Shown piece by piece: positions 26,597 through 35,116 of a stretch of 64,000 nucleotides of DNA. The notes under the pieces were generated by a model that saw nothing but the letters and a program-made list of their open reading frames with translations, was not told the origin of the DNA and ran no database searches. The stretch covers positions 1-64,000 of the forward strand of contig CAZBST010000011.1 in NCBI GenBank assembly GCA_964494805.1, written 5' to 3'. Position numbers and translations under genes: made by a program. Positions within the stretch are counted from its first letter, which is position 1. The number at the start of each line of letters is the position of its first letter. The stretch is from CAIYOL01 sp964494805 (GTDB lineage: Bacteria; Planctomycetota; Phycisphaerae; Sedimentisphaerales; Anaerobacaceae).

Positions 26597-28432
26597 ATGG
26601 TCGAGATTAATGTCATACCTCCGCCGGGCGAAGAGCCGGTGCTTAGCGAAAATGCTTTGACTGTATTGCAAAGCCGATATTTAATCAAAGACCGGCAGGG
26701 CAAATGCATCGAGACGCCAGCCCAGCTTTTCAGCCGGGTAGCATTGCTGGCAGCCAAGGCCGAGGCCCAATATGGAGCGACGCCAGCCGAAGTTAACCGG
26801 TGGCACAAAACATATTATGACCTTATGCGGCAGCTTCGGTTCCTGCCGAACTCCCCTGCCCTGATGAACGCCGGCCGGCGAGGAATGCTCAGCGCCTGCT
26901 TTGTGCTTCCGATTGAAGACAGCATAGAAGGAATATTCGAGACGATTAAGCAGACCGCTTTGATTCAACAAGCAGGCGGCGGCACCGGATTTTCCCTCGA
27001 TAAATTAAGGCCCACAGGCGACCTTGTCGCATCCAGCGGCGGCACAACGTCGGGGCCAATAAGTTTTTGGCGGGTCTTTTCCGAGACCACCGATGCGATT
27101 CAGCAAGGCGCTTTTCGCCGCGGCGCTAATATGGGTATGATGAGCATCGGCCATCCCGACATACTAAAATTCCTGCACGCCAAGCAGAACTTAAAGGCCT
27201 TTACCAATTTCAATATCTCCGTCAAAATTACCGACGATTGGATGAAGACGCTAATCAGGTCGCCGAACGCTTTTCACGTCGTGGAAAACCCCCGCACAAA
27301 ACAGCGATATTTACTGCCGCGACGAATTGATATTGCCAACTATACAATAGACGATTTGCACAAATTGGCCGGCAAACCACCGAAGGCAGGTGCGTTTTTC
27401 AGTGTCAGTGACATCTGGAAAATGATAGTCAAATGTGCTCACAAAACCGGTGAGCCGGGCGTGGCTTTTATCGACCGAATCAACCGTGACAATCCGACTC
27501 CATCGCTGGGCCGAATAGAAGCGACCAATCCCTGCGGCGAACAGCCGCTGCTGCCTTATGAGGCCTGCACGCTCGGCAGTATTAACCTTGTCAAGTTCGT
27601 GACGGCAAACCAGCAAAAAGCAGAAATGAATTGGCAGGCGCTTGCAGAAACCGTTAAATTGGCAGTGCGATTTCTGGACAACATTATCGATGTCTGCAAT
27701 TATCCCGTCAGAGACACCGTTCGCCTCGCCCAGGCCAACCGCAAAATAGGCCTCGGCGTTATGGGGTTTGCCGATTGTCTGTTTCTGCTTGGTATTCCTT
27801 ACGATTCACAGCAGGGTATTAAATTCGGCGAAACTGTTTCGAAATTTATCAACGAAAATGCCCGCCAGGCCAGCAGCAATCTTGCCGACTTGCGAGGGCC
27901 GTTTCCGAACTGGAATGACAGCACTTGGCGGACCGAGAAGAGCAGGAAGGTCCGCAATGCTTCTATTACCTGCATAGCTCCGACCGGCACCATAAGTATC
28001 ATTGCAGATTGTTCCTGCGGAATTGAGCCGGCCTATTCACTGGTGTTTGTCCGCCGGATATTGAATGGCTCGAAGATGCTGCAGGTAAACCCGATTTTCA
28101 GACAAATAGCCGAAAGAAGCGGTTTTTACAACAGGAAACTCGAAAAACAAATTGCCAAAGCCGGCAGCATTCAGAAAATCCCTCAAATCCCGGCCAAAAT
28201 ACGCAAAGTCTTCAAATGTGCCTACGATATTAAGCCCCAATGGCATATTCAGATGCAGGCGGCTTTTCAGCGGCACTGTGACGCAGCAGTCAGCAAGACC
28301 ATAAATTTCAGCGAAAATGCCGGCGTTGCAGCGGTTGATAAGGCCTATAAGTTAGCCTATCAGCTTGGCTGTAAAGGAATTACGATTTATCGCCGCCACA
28401 GCAGAGCCAGTGAGCCGATGAGCCTTTATTAG
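26597..28432 (+). CDS. nrdJ: Adenosylcobalamin-dependent (class II) ribonucleotide reductase, short form
   Basis: 611 residues from the ATG at 26597, chosen because GGGG lies 6 nt upstream and the earlier in-frame ATG at 26567 is inside a repeat unit. It reduces ribonucleotides to deoxyribonucleotides using B12 without oxygen. Motifs: FLPNSPALMNAG, SACFVLP (first active cysteine), QQAGGGTGFSLDKLR, the radical-site NPCGEQPLLPYEACTLGSINL (about 311-331), and CIAPTGTISIIADCSCGIEPAYS. It ends after GCKGITIYRRHSR and lacks the cysteine-rich C-terminal extension seen in many NrdJ proteins, so re-reduction of the active site must use another donor or a separate protein. Confidence 0.93.
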   Translation: MVEINVIPPPGEEPVLSENALTVLQSRYLIKDRQGKCIETPAQLFSRVALLAAKAEAQYGATPAEVNRWHKTYYDLMRQLRFLPNSPALMNAGRRGMLSACFVLPIEDSIEGIFETIKQTALIQQAGGGTGFSLDKLRPTGDLVASSGGTTSGPISFWRVFSETTDAIQQGAFRRGANMGMMSIGHPDILKFLHAKQNLKAFTNFNISVKITDDWMKTLIRSPNAFHVVENPRTKQRYLLPRRIDIANYTIDDLHKLAGKPPKAGAFFSVSDIWKMIVKCAHKTGEPGVAFIDRINRDNPTPSLGRIEATNPCGEQPLLPYEACTLGSINLVKFVTANQQKAEMNWQALAETVKLAVRFLDNIIDVCNYPVRDTVRLAQANRKIGLGVMGFADCLFLLGIPYDSQQGIKFGETVSKFINENARQASSNLADLRGPFPNWNDSTWRTEKSRKVRNASITCIAPTGTISIIADCSCGIEPAYSLVFVRRILNGSKMLQVNPIFRQIAERSGFYNRKLEKQIAKAGSIQKIPQIPAKIRKVFKCAYDIKPQWHIQMQAAFQRHCDAAVSKTINFSENAGVAAVDKAYKLAYQLGCKGITIYRRHSRASEPMSLY

Positions 28433-28608
28433 CTTCTCATCCATCCCTGTCCGATAAGCAAATCCACAACGGTGAGAAAATGCAGAACCTTTATACACCA
28501 ACAGCGTAGGACTTTATAGGAACAGATAAAAGTGTAAATTTTTTAAGTAAAGTAGCTGCTGTATTGTTGCCGATAACAGAACAGAAAAACGAATTTTTCT
28601 CCCCTCCG

Positions 28609-28650
28609 GAAAACATCGGGTAGCTGATTTTGCTCGATGTTTTCTTTTTT
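28609..28650 (+). terminator. Intrinsic terminator downstream of nrdJ
   Basis: GAAAACATCG (28609-28618) pairs perfectly with CGATGTTTTC (28635-28644), followed by six T residues. It lies about 180 bp after the nrdJ stop and just before the end of the convergent secA. Confidence 0.8.
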
Positions 28651-28688
28651 ATTTGCACTTATACACTGTGCTTCACGCTTAACCTGCT

Positions 28689-31600
28689 TTATACGTTCTT
28701 TCCGCAGCATTTTTTGTATTTTTTGCCGCTTCCGCAGGGACAGGGGTCGTTTCTGCCGACTTTAGGTCGCTCCAGCCGGATTTGTTTTACCTTTTGCTCT
28801 CCCTGTGGCGCCTGGGCTGCGGCCCGCTGCTGCTCGGCCATTGCGAACTGGCCAACCTCATCATGGGCCGTTCGACTTACATTCCAAACACTTCTTGCCC
28901 TGGCTCCGGCTTCTAAGTGAACCTTGAATATAATATCCGTAACACGGTCCTCAATAGATGCGAGCATCTCGTTGAACGTTCGGAAACCTTCGCGTTTGTA
29001 TTCGGTCTTTGGGTCTTTTTCAGCGAAAGAGCGCATCCATATACTGTCTTTCAGGTGGTCCATCGAATAGAGATGGTCCTTCCAGGTGCTGTCGTAAATT
29101 TGCAGCAGGACATATTTTTCAAGCTCGCTCAGTTCCGCTCGCAAAAACTCTCTCGCTGCTTCGGACAGTCTGACTTTGCGTTCCGTTTCGCCTGAAAGGT
29201 CGTCTTCACTCAAAGATGCCTCGAATCTTTCATTGGCCCACTTCGTCAGTTCGGCAATATTTAATCTGGCAATTTTGTCGTCAAGCTCTTTTTCTAATTG
29301 ACCGTTATTAAAACTCTTGCTTAGTTCAAGCAGTTGCTTGTGCAGGACCGCGGGCTTGGTATTTTGTATTCGCTCGGTCGAAAAATCAGCGTTATATTTT
29401 TTGTTCACCCAGTTAGCCAGTGCCTCGAATGCATATACGTTGGTGCCTTGCGGTCCGTAAACCATATTCATCGCAAATTCAACGGGATATTCAATCTCCC
29501 TTTGTTTGTATTTGGCTGCGGCCTTTTCACCGACGAGCTCTCGGATTTGAGTTGCGTTTAGGTTTGCTATTTCGGCAATATCTAATTTTATGTCGAATTT
29601 AGCTCGTGCCCACTCGGCAAATGTGCGGATGGGAAAATCTTCCTTCAAAAATTCAATTAATTGCGAACAATCTTTCTTGTCAATCTGCTCGGCAGAGGCC
29701 GCAACCAATTGCTCTTCAATCTCCTCCGGCTCCTGATGCTTGACTTTGGCAGGGCTTAAATTAACTTTGAACGCGCTCATTGCCCACTTGCACAAACTAG
29801 CAACGTCCCAACTTTGCCGGTCTGAGTAGTCCTCCAGATATTCTCCCATAGAAAGCGATATCTCGTTGGCGGTAGTGCTCTTTGCCTGCTCCTTAATTAA
29901 CTTTTCAATCTCTGCTGCTTCGGCGCCGGCTATATCGGATGATTTCAAGTCAACACCAAAGTTGGTTCTTGCCCATTCGACGATACACTTCAGAGGATAA
30001 TCGCCGGCAAGGATAGTGTCGCAGTTATTTGCGATGGAGCGTTCTATCATCTCCTCGATAATATTTTTCAGGCCCTTGCCCGTTAGAATTTTGCGCCTGC
30101 GGGTGTAAAAAATCTTTCGCTGATAGTCCATTACCTCGTCGTATTCGAGCAGGCTCTTGCGCGTCTCGAAGTTTCGTTCCTCGACCTTCTTCTGTGCCTT
30201 TTCAATTCCCTTGCTTATCCGACCGTGATAGATTGGCTGTCCCTCCTCCCACCCAATCCACGAAAGCGCCTTGACCGTCCATTCCGGGGCAAAAACTCGC
30301 ATCAGCTCATCATCGAAACTAAGGAAGAATTGGCTCGAACCGGCGTCCCCCTGCCTGCCGCACCGGCCTCGGAGCTGGTTATCAATTCTTCTGGCCTCGT
30401 GCCGCTCGGTGCCCAGAACGTGCAGACCGCCGATTTCAGCTACACCGGGACCGAGCTTTATGTCAGTGCCGCGTCCCGCCATATTTGTTGCAATTGTTAT
30501 ATTACCCTGCATCCGGCCGTCCCGGCTCGCGTGCTGCTGACCGGCTTTGGCTACAATTTCTGCCTCCCTTGCATGGTTTTTGGCGTTTAGAATCTCATGC
30601 GGATACTCTTTTCCGTATCGCTGCTTAAGGGCGTTGGACAATGCCTCATTCTTTTCGATACTCACCGTCCCCACAAGCACCGGCCGACCAGAGACGCTGA
30701 TGTTATTTATCTCCTCCGCTATCGCATTAAATTTCTCCCGCATCGTTTTGTAGATTACATCGTCCATATCCTTCCTGATGCAGGGTTCGTTGGTCGGTAT
30801 CACTACGACCTCGAGCTTGTAAATCCTCATAAACTCTTCTGATTCGGTAGCAGCCGTGCCTGTCATCCCCGCTATTTGGCCGTAGAGTTTGAAAAAGTTC
30901 TGTAGTGTGATGGTCGCCAGCGTTTGTGTCTCTTCCTTTACCGAAACATTTTCTTTTGCCTCAACCGCCTGGTGCAGCCCGTCTGACCACTGCCGGCCGT
31001 GCATAAGCCGCCCCGTAAACTCATCTACGATAATGACCTTGCCATCCATTACAACGTAATCTTTCTCTCTCTCAAAAGTTACGTGCGCCCGCAGGCTCTG
31101 CTCCAATAGATGGGGCCAATCCATATTTGAGCCTGTGAAAAACGACCCTACTCCCGCTGCATCCTGCGCCGCACCTACTCCCTCATGGGTCAGGTGAACC
31201 GCTTTTCTGTCGTGTTCAACCTCGTAATACTGCGTAGCGCTGCTTAGTCTGGCCTGTGCATCCCCAAACTCTCGCTCGGCCTTGTCAATCGCCTTTTGTG
31301 CCTTTTCGATTCGTTCGTCATCCTTGTCCTTCTTCGCTTCGGCCAGTTCCCCCTCGGCGTTGGCTCGTGTTCGCTCGGAAGAATCAATTTGTTTCTTTAT
31401 ACGGTCATAGTTACTTTGAAGGGAGATTAGTTTTCTCGCCACCTCGTCTGCTTTTTTGTACCTAGTAACATCATCGAAGGCTGGTCCTGATATAATCAGA
31501 GGCGTCCTCGCCTCGTCGATTAAAATTGAATCAACCTCATCGATTATGGCGTATTCCAGCTGCCCCTGCACCATCTGCTCGAGGGACAGTTTCATATTAT

Positions 31601-32180
31601 CTCGAAGATAATCGAATCCGAACTCATTGTTTGTCCCGTATGTTATGTCGCAGCCGTATTGGCCTTTCCGCTCGTCACCGGCCGTATCCATATCCGCCTG
31701 AATTGCCCCTACGGTTAATCCCAACGCTTTATAAATAGGCCCCATCCACTCTGCGTCACGCTTAGCTAAGTAATCATTAACCGTAACTATATGGACGTGC
31801 CGTCCCGTAAGATGAACAAGGTATGCTGCTAAGGTTGCTACCAGCGTTTTGCCCTCGCCGGTTACCATTTCCGCAATCTTGCTGTCGTAGAGGACATTGC
31901 CGCCGATGAGCTGCACGTCGAAATGCCGCATCTCGACATTTCGTCTTGCCGCCTCACGAACAACCGCGAAGGCCTCAGGTAAAATATCTTCCGCTCCGGT
32001 GCCGGCTTTTAATCTGGCCTTGAACTCAGCCGTTTTCGCTTTCAAGGCCTCGTTGTCGAGCTTTTTTATCTGCTCTTCAAATTGCCCTGCCTGCTCAGCA
32101 ACAACAGAGTATGCTTTTACCAATCGCTCATTGCGGGAGCCAAATATTTTTATGACGATTTTGCTTAGTTTATCCAGCAT
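28689..32180 (-). CDS. secA: Preprotein translocase ATPase SecA, enlarged
   Basis: 1163 residues against about 900 in E. coli. It drives protein export through SecYEG. Walker A is TGEGKT (107-112), Walker B DEVD (214-217); GTAATESEEF and NMAGRGTDIKLG mark the second motor domain. The C-terminus has the zinc motif CPCGSGKKYKKCC (1147-1159). Two insertions explain the length: a charged coiled coil at about 247-318 and an expanded scaffold domain (about 730-1000) containing five copies of a WA..F module (Trp 736, 799, 857, 924, 981). SecB-type zinc tail suggests normal membrane targeting. Probably transcribed alone. Confidence 0.96.
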   Translation of the reverse strand: MLDKLSKIVIKIFGSRNERLVKAYSVVAEQAGQFEEQIKKLDNEALKAKTAEFKARLKAGTGAEDILPEAFAVVREAARRNVEMRHFDVQLIGGNVLYDSKIAEMVTGEGKTLVATLAAYLVHLTGRHVHIVTVNDYLAKRDAEWMGPIYKALGLTVGAIQADMDTAGDERKGQYGCDITYGTNNEFGFDYLRDNMKLSLEQMVQGQLEYAIIDEVDSILIDEARTPLIISGPAFDDVTRYKKADEVARKLISLQSNYDRIKKQIDSSERTRANAEGELAEAKKDKDDERIEKAQKAIDKAEREFGDAQARLSSATQYYEVEHDRKAVHLTHEGVGAAQDAAGVGSFFTGSNMDWPHLLEQSLRAHVTFEREKDYVVMDGKVIIVDEFTGRLMHGRQWSDGLHQAVEAKENVSVKEETQTLATITLQNFFKLYGQIAGMTGTAATESEEFMRIYKLEVVVIPTNEPCIRKDMDDVIYKTMREKFNAIAEEINNISVSGRPVLVGTVSIEKNEALSNALKQRYGKEYPHEILNAKNHAREAEIVAKAGQQHASRDGRMQGNITIATNMAGRGTDIKLGPGVAEIGGLHVLGTERHEARRIDNQLRGRCGRQGDAGSSQFFLSFDDELMRVFAPEWTVKALSWIGWEEGQPIYHGRISKGIEKAQKKVEERNFETRKSLLEYDEVMDYQRKIFYTRRRKILTGKGLKNIIEEMIERSIANNCDTILAGDYPLKCIVEWARTNFGVDLKSSDIAGAEAAEIEKLIKEQAKSTTANEISLSMGEYLEDYSDRQSWDVASLCKWAMSAFKVNLSPAKVKHQEPEEIEEQLVAASAEQIDKKDCSQLIEFLKEDFPIRTFAEWARAKFDIKLDIAEIANLNATQIRELVGEKAAAKYKQREIEYPVEFAMNMVYGPQGTNVYAFEALANWVNKKYNADFSTERIQNTKPAVLHKQLLELSKSFNNGQLEKELDDKIARLNIAELTKWANERFEASLSEDDLSGETERKVRLSEAAREFLRAELSELEKYVLLQIYDSTWKDHLYSMDHLKDSIWMRSFAEKDPKTEYKREGFRTFNEMLASIEDRVTDIIFKVHLEAGARARSVWNVSRTAHDEVGQFAMAEQQRAAAQAPQGEQKVKQIRLERPKVGRNDPCPCGSGKKYKKCCGKNV

Positions 32181-32236
32181 CGAGATAAATATTACAGAAT
32201 ATCAGTAGGATGTCAAGAAAGCTGGCGTTCCGTGTT

Positions 32237-32458
32237 TTACGTGGAATTTTTCGTGGACTTTCTTTTTAAATTCTCAAACTTTTTTCTTATCGCTCGGACA
32301 ATTCTGTTTTCTAACAAAAAACCAAAACCTAAAAGCTGCAGTCCTATCAGCGCAAGCCATGAGCCGGGAGTAAAAGGGGTTACCAGAGCTACAAGACCCC
32401 ACACAATCAGTATAATTCCGATAGTTTTCTTTATGATATTCTTTACGATTGGTTTCAT
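32237..32458 (-). CDS. Small PGPGW-like transmembrane protein
   Basis: 73 residues with two hydrophobic segments (about 12-29 and 32-50) around VTPFTPGSWLALIGL, which resembles the PGPGW domain of putative transmembrane proteins, and a basic C-terminal tail. Its start overlaps the rnr stop codon by 4 bp (ATGA), so it is translated with rnr. Function unknown. Confidence 0.75.
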   Translation of the reverse strand: MKPIVKNIIKKTIGIILIVWGLVALVTPFTPGSWLALIGLQLLGFGFLLENRIVRAIRKKFENLKRKSTKNST

Positions 32459-34695
32459 CTGTGTTTTTCTTTGCGTTTTGCCTTTCTGGCCACAGTGGGA
32501 TACCCCACGTGGTATCTTAATTTTTTTGTTCTCCTGTCTTTCTTTTTTTCTACGGCAGATGTTACCAGCGGCTTGACAGGAACCAGATTTAACTGCCGGG
32601 CAGGGACATTCACTGAAACAATTCGCACTTTAAGGGCCTGTCCCATACGGATGGTATATCCTGACCGTTGCCCGACAGTGCATTGAGCCTTTTGGTTGAG
32701 CTTCCAGGTGTCACCCCCCAAATCACCCATCATAATAAGGCCTTCTATGCCGAACTTTTGCGACTGCAAGAACACGCCAAAGTTTGTCAGACCCGTTACT
32801 ACGCAGTTAAGTTCCTCACCGGTGCGTTTGCTTAACATTTGTAATATCAAAACGGTTTTCAACTCGTTCTCTGCATCGTCTGCTCGCTGTTCGGTAAAGG
32901 TAAGGTGCTTTCCAATCTCGGTCAAATCCAGTCCCGCTGAGATACTTTTAGCCGCATCGAGACGATTTTGCAGATAAAACTCCAGAACGCGATGCACAAG
33001 TAAATCCGCATATCGCCGTATCGGGCTGGTGAAATGACAATAATGGGTTGAGGCTAATGCAAAATGCCCGATATGCAATGGTGCATACTGGGCCTTCTCG
33101 AAACTTCGCAGGACCGCTAAATTCACCGCAAATGAGCAATCTGTCCCCTTGACCGCAGCTAATAGTTCTTGTATGGCGGCCCGGTCCGGTACCCGCGGCA
33201 CACTAACTCCGAACGCTCTGACAAGCTGCGATAAGTTTTTCATTCCCAGAGCGTCCGGCTCAGGATGAATCCGCCGCATAAACGGAACATTTAATCTATC
33301 AAGCAGTGACGCAACCGCCTCATTGGCCTCGACCATAAACATCTCTATAATCGTGTGCGGATAGCTTGTCTCGGCTGGGTGAGCATCGACAACTCTTCCG
33401 CTTTTATCCATCACCAACTCCGTCTCCGGCAAATCTAAATGTATCATCCCGTTTTTCTCCCGTCGCTTCTCAATCGCTCGGCTGAGCATCTCCATACTTT
33501 TAAGCAGCTTAACTACTTCAGGTTTAATTCCCTTAGTGTGCCCCTTCAGAGTTTTGTCTGCTTGTTCATAGGTCAAACGCTGTGTCGAATTAATAACGCT
33601 GTTTGCAAAACGTCGACTCAGAACGTTACCTTCTTGGTCGTAAGTTAAATATGCGCTTTTACAAAAGCGTTTCTGTCCCGGCTGGAGACTGCAGATGCCG
33701 TTGCTTAAAATCTCCGGCAGCATAGGAATGGTCCTGCCCGGCAGATACGCACTGTTTCCGCGATTTTTTGCCTCCGCATCTAATGGCGAATCAGCTATTA
33801 CAAAAAAACTTACATCGGCAATATGAACACCCAGCTCCCAGTTACCTTCGCAATTCTTTTCTAAGCTTATCGCATCGTCAAAATCCTTTGCGTCCGGCGG
33901 GTCAATCGTAATAATAACCTTATCTGTTATATTCTCTCTGGCACCGATATGTTCGGGATTAAATTCAACGACAGCCTCACGAGCCTGCTCAATACAGCCA
34001 GCATCAAATTCGCTCGGCAGGTGATATTGGTGGACTATCGACTTTATCTCACTTTCATATCGCCCCGCCCTGCCCAGCACTTCTATAATTACCCCGCGAG
34101 CTAAATACTTCTCCGTTGGCCACGTCAGTATTTCGACAACTACTTTGTCTTTTTCCCTCGCATTCTTCGCTGTAACGTCGTCAACACTTATTGGCTCGAT
34201 AAATCCTTTCCCATCCGGCTCAAGCACCCATCCCTCGGGCCGTTTCACTAAGGTTCCAACAACCTTATTTTGTGCTCGTTCCAGAATCTCGACCACCCTG
34301 CCGCTGCACCGCATTTGTCCGGCGCGCTTACCTTCTTTAACAACCCTGGCTGCAACAATATCTCCGGTCATTGCCTCGGCCGTTGCGGCGGGCGGTATAA
34401 ATAAATCACCCTGCGAATTGGGCTCCAGCGGTGTTACAAAACCGAATCCTCTGGGGTTTGCCCTGAATGTCCCTATGATTTGGCCGGATAACGGCGGCAG
34501 CCTGACCAAATTGCCCGCGCCTATCATTACGTGGCCTGCCCGCCGCAGTTCTTCGAAAGCTGACTTAAACTCCGGATAATCTTCCGAGCTTACCCCCAGC
34601 GCCCTAGCTAACGGCGCAACTTTCAGCGGCGTGTAGTCCCGGTGCTTCAAAAATTTGATTATTCGTCTTTTGAAAATCTCAGGCATTTGGCCCAC
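32455..34695 (-). CDS. rnr: Ribonuclease R (3'-5' exoribonuclease)
   Basis: 746 residues. Degrades structured RNA processively. Order of domains: N-terminal winged helix (IFKRRIIKFLKHRDYTP), two cold-shock OB domains (RGFGFVTPLEPNSQGDLFIPP near 80-100), the RNB catalytic domain with IDPPDAKDFDDAISLE (about 265-280, metal-binding Asps) and HFTSPIRRYADLLVHR, an S1 domain (about 640-720) and a basic tail of Lys/Arg that is normal for RNase R. GTG start at 34695; an ATG three codons later (34686) is an equally possible start. The PGPGW-like gene overlaps its end. Confidence 0.94.
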   Translation of the reverse strand: MGQMPEIFKRRIIKFLKHRDYTPLKVAPLARALGVSSEDYPEFKSAFEELRRAGHVMIGAGNLVRLPPLSGQIIGTFRANPRGFGFVTPLEPNSQGDLFIPPAATAEAMTGDIVAARVVKEGKRAGQMRCSGRVVEILERAQNKVVGTLVKRPEGWVLEPDGKGFIEPISVDDVTAKNAREKDKVVVEILTWPTEKYLARGVIIEVLGRAGRYESEIKSIVHQYHLPSEFDAGCIEQAREAVVEFNPEHIGARENITDKVIITIDPPDAKDFDDAISLEKNCEGNWELGVHIADVSFFVIADSPLDAEAKNRGNSAYLPGRTIPMLPEILSNGICSLQPGQKRFCKSAYLTYDQEGNVLSRRFANSVINSTQRLTYEQADKTLKGHTKGIKPEVVKLLKSMEMLSRAIEKRREKNGMIHLDLPETELVMDKSGRVVDAHPAETSYPHTIIEMFMVEANEAVASLLDRLNVPFMRRIHPEPDALGMKNLSQLVRAFGVSVPRVPDRAAIQELLAAVKGTDCSFAVNLAVLRSFEKAQYAPLHIGHFALASTHYCHFTSPIRRYADLLVHRVLEFYLQNRLDAAKSISAGLDLTEIGKHLTFTEQRADDAENELKTVLILQMLSKRTGEELNCVVTGLTNFGVFLQSQKFGIEGLIMMGDLGGDTWKLNQKAQCTVGQRSGYTIRMGQALKVRIVSVNVPARQLNLVPVKPLVTSAVEKKKDRRTKKLRYHVGYPTVARKAKRKEKHR

Positions 34696-34795
34696 TTATA
34701 AAAAATCGCCCAATCAATTTTAATATCGACCGGGCGATATGTTCATCTGAAATCAAACCAGAAATCCTGCTGTGTATTGTGCTTGTAATCCGGTG

Positions 34796-35071
34796 TTATC
34801 CAACTTTTGCCTTAAGAGCGTTAAGTCGCTTGGCGAGGCGGGACTTCTTTCGTGCAGCGGTTCTTTTGTGCATTGTGCTTGTAGCTGCGGCCTTGTCTAA
34901 TTTCTTGACAGCAAGCCGGTATTGTTCGCTCGCGGCCTTTGCATCATCGCTGGCCAGAGCAGACTCAAAATGCTTAATTTGCGTCTTTATTCGGCTTTTA
35001 CGCGAGCGATTAATCATCTTTCTTTTAGCGTTTTGTCTCACTCTTTTTTTCGCTGATAACGAATGTGCCAC
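34796..35071 (-). CDS. rpsT: 30S ribosomal protein S20
   Basis: 91 residues, rich in Lys, Arg and Ala. MAHSLSAKKRVRQNAKRKM at the N-terminus and AARKKSRLAKRLNALKA at the C-terminus are diagnostic. It binds 16S rRNA early in 30S assembly. GTG start with AGGAG 6 nt upstream; a non-ATG start is also known for S20 in other bacteria, where it limits synthesis. Confidence 0.95.
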   Translation of the reverse strand: MAHSLSAKKRVRQNAKRKMINRSRKSRIKTQIKHFESALASDDAKAASEQYRLAVKKLDKAAATSTMHKRTAARKKSRLAKRLNALKAKVG

Positions 35072-35116
35072 TGTAATCTCCTGAAAATCACCGTCACTTT
35101 ATTTACAAATATCCGT

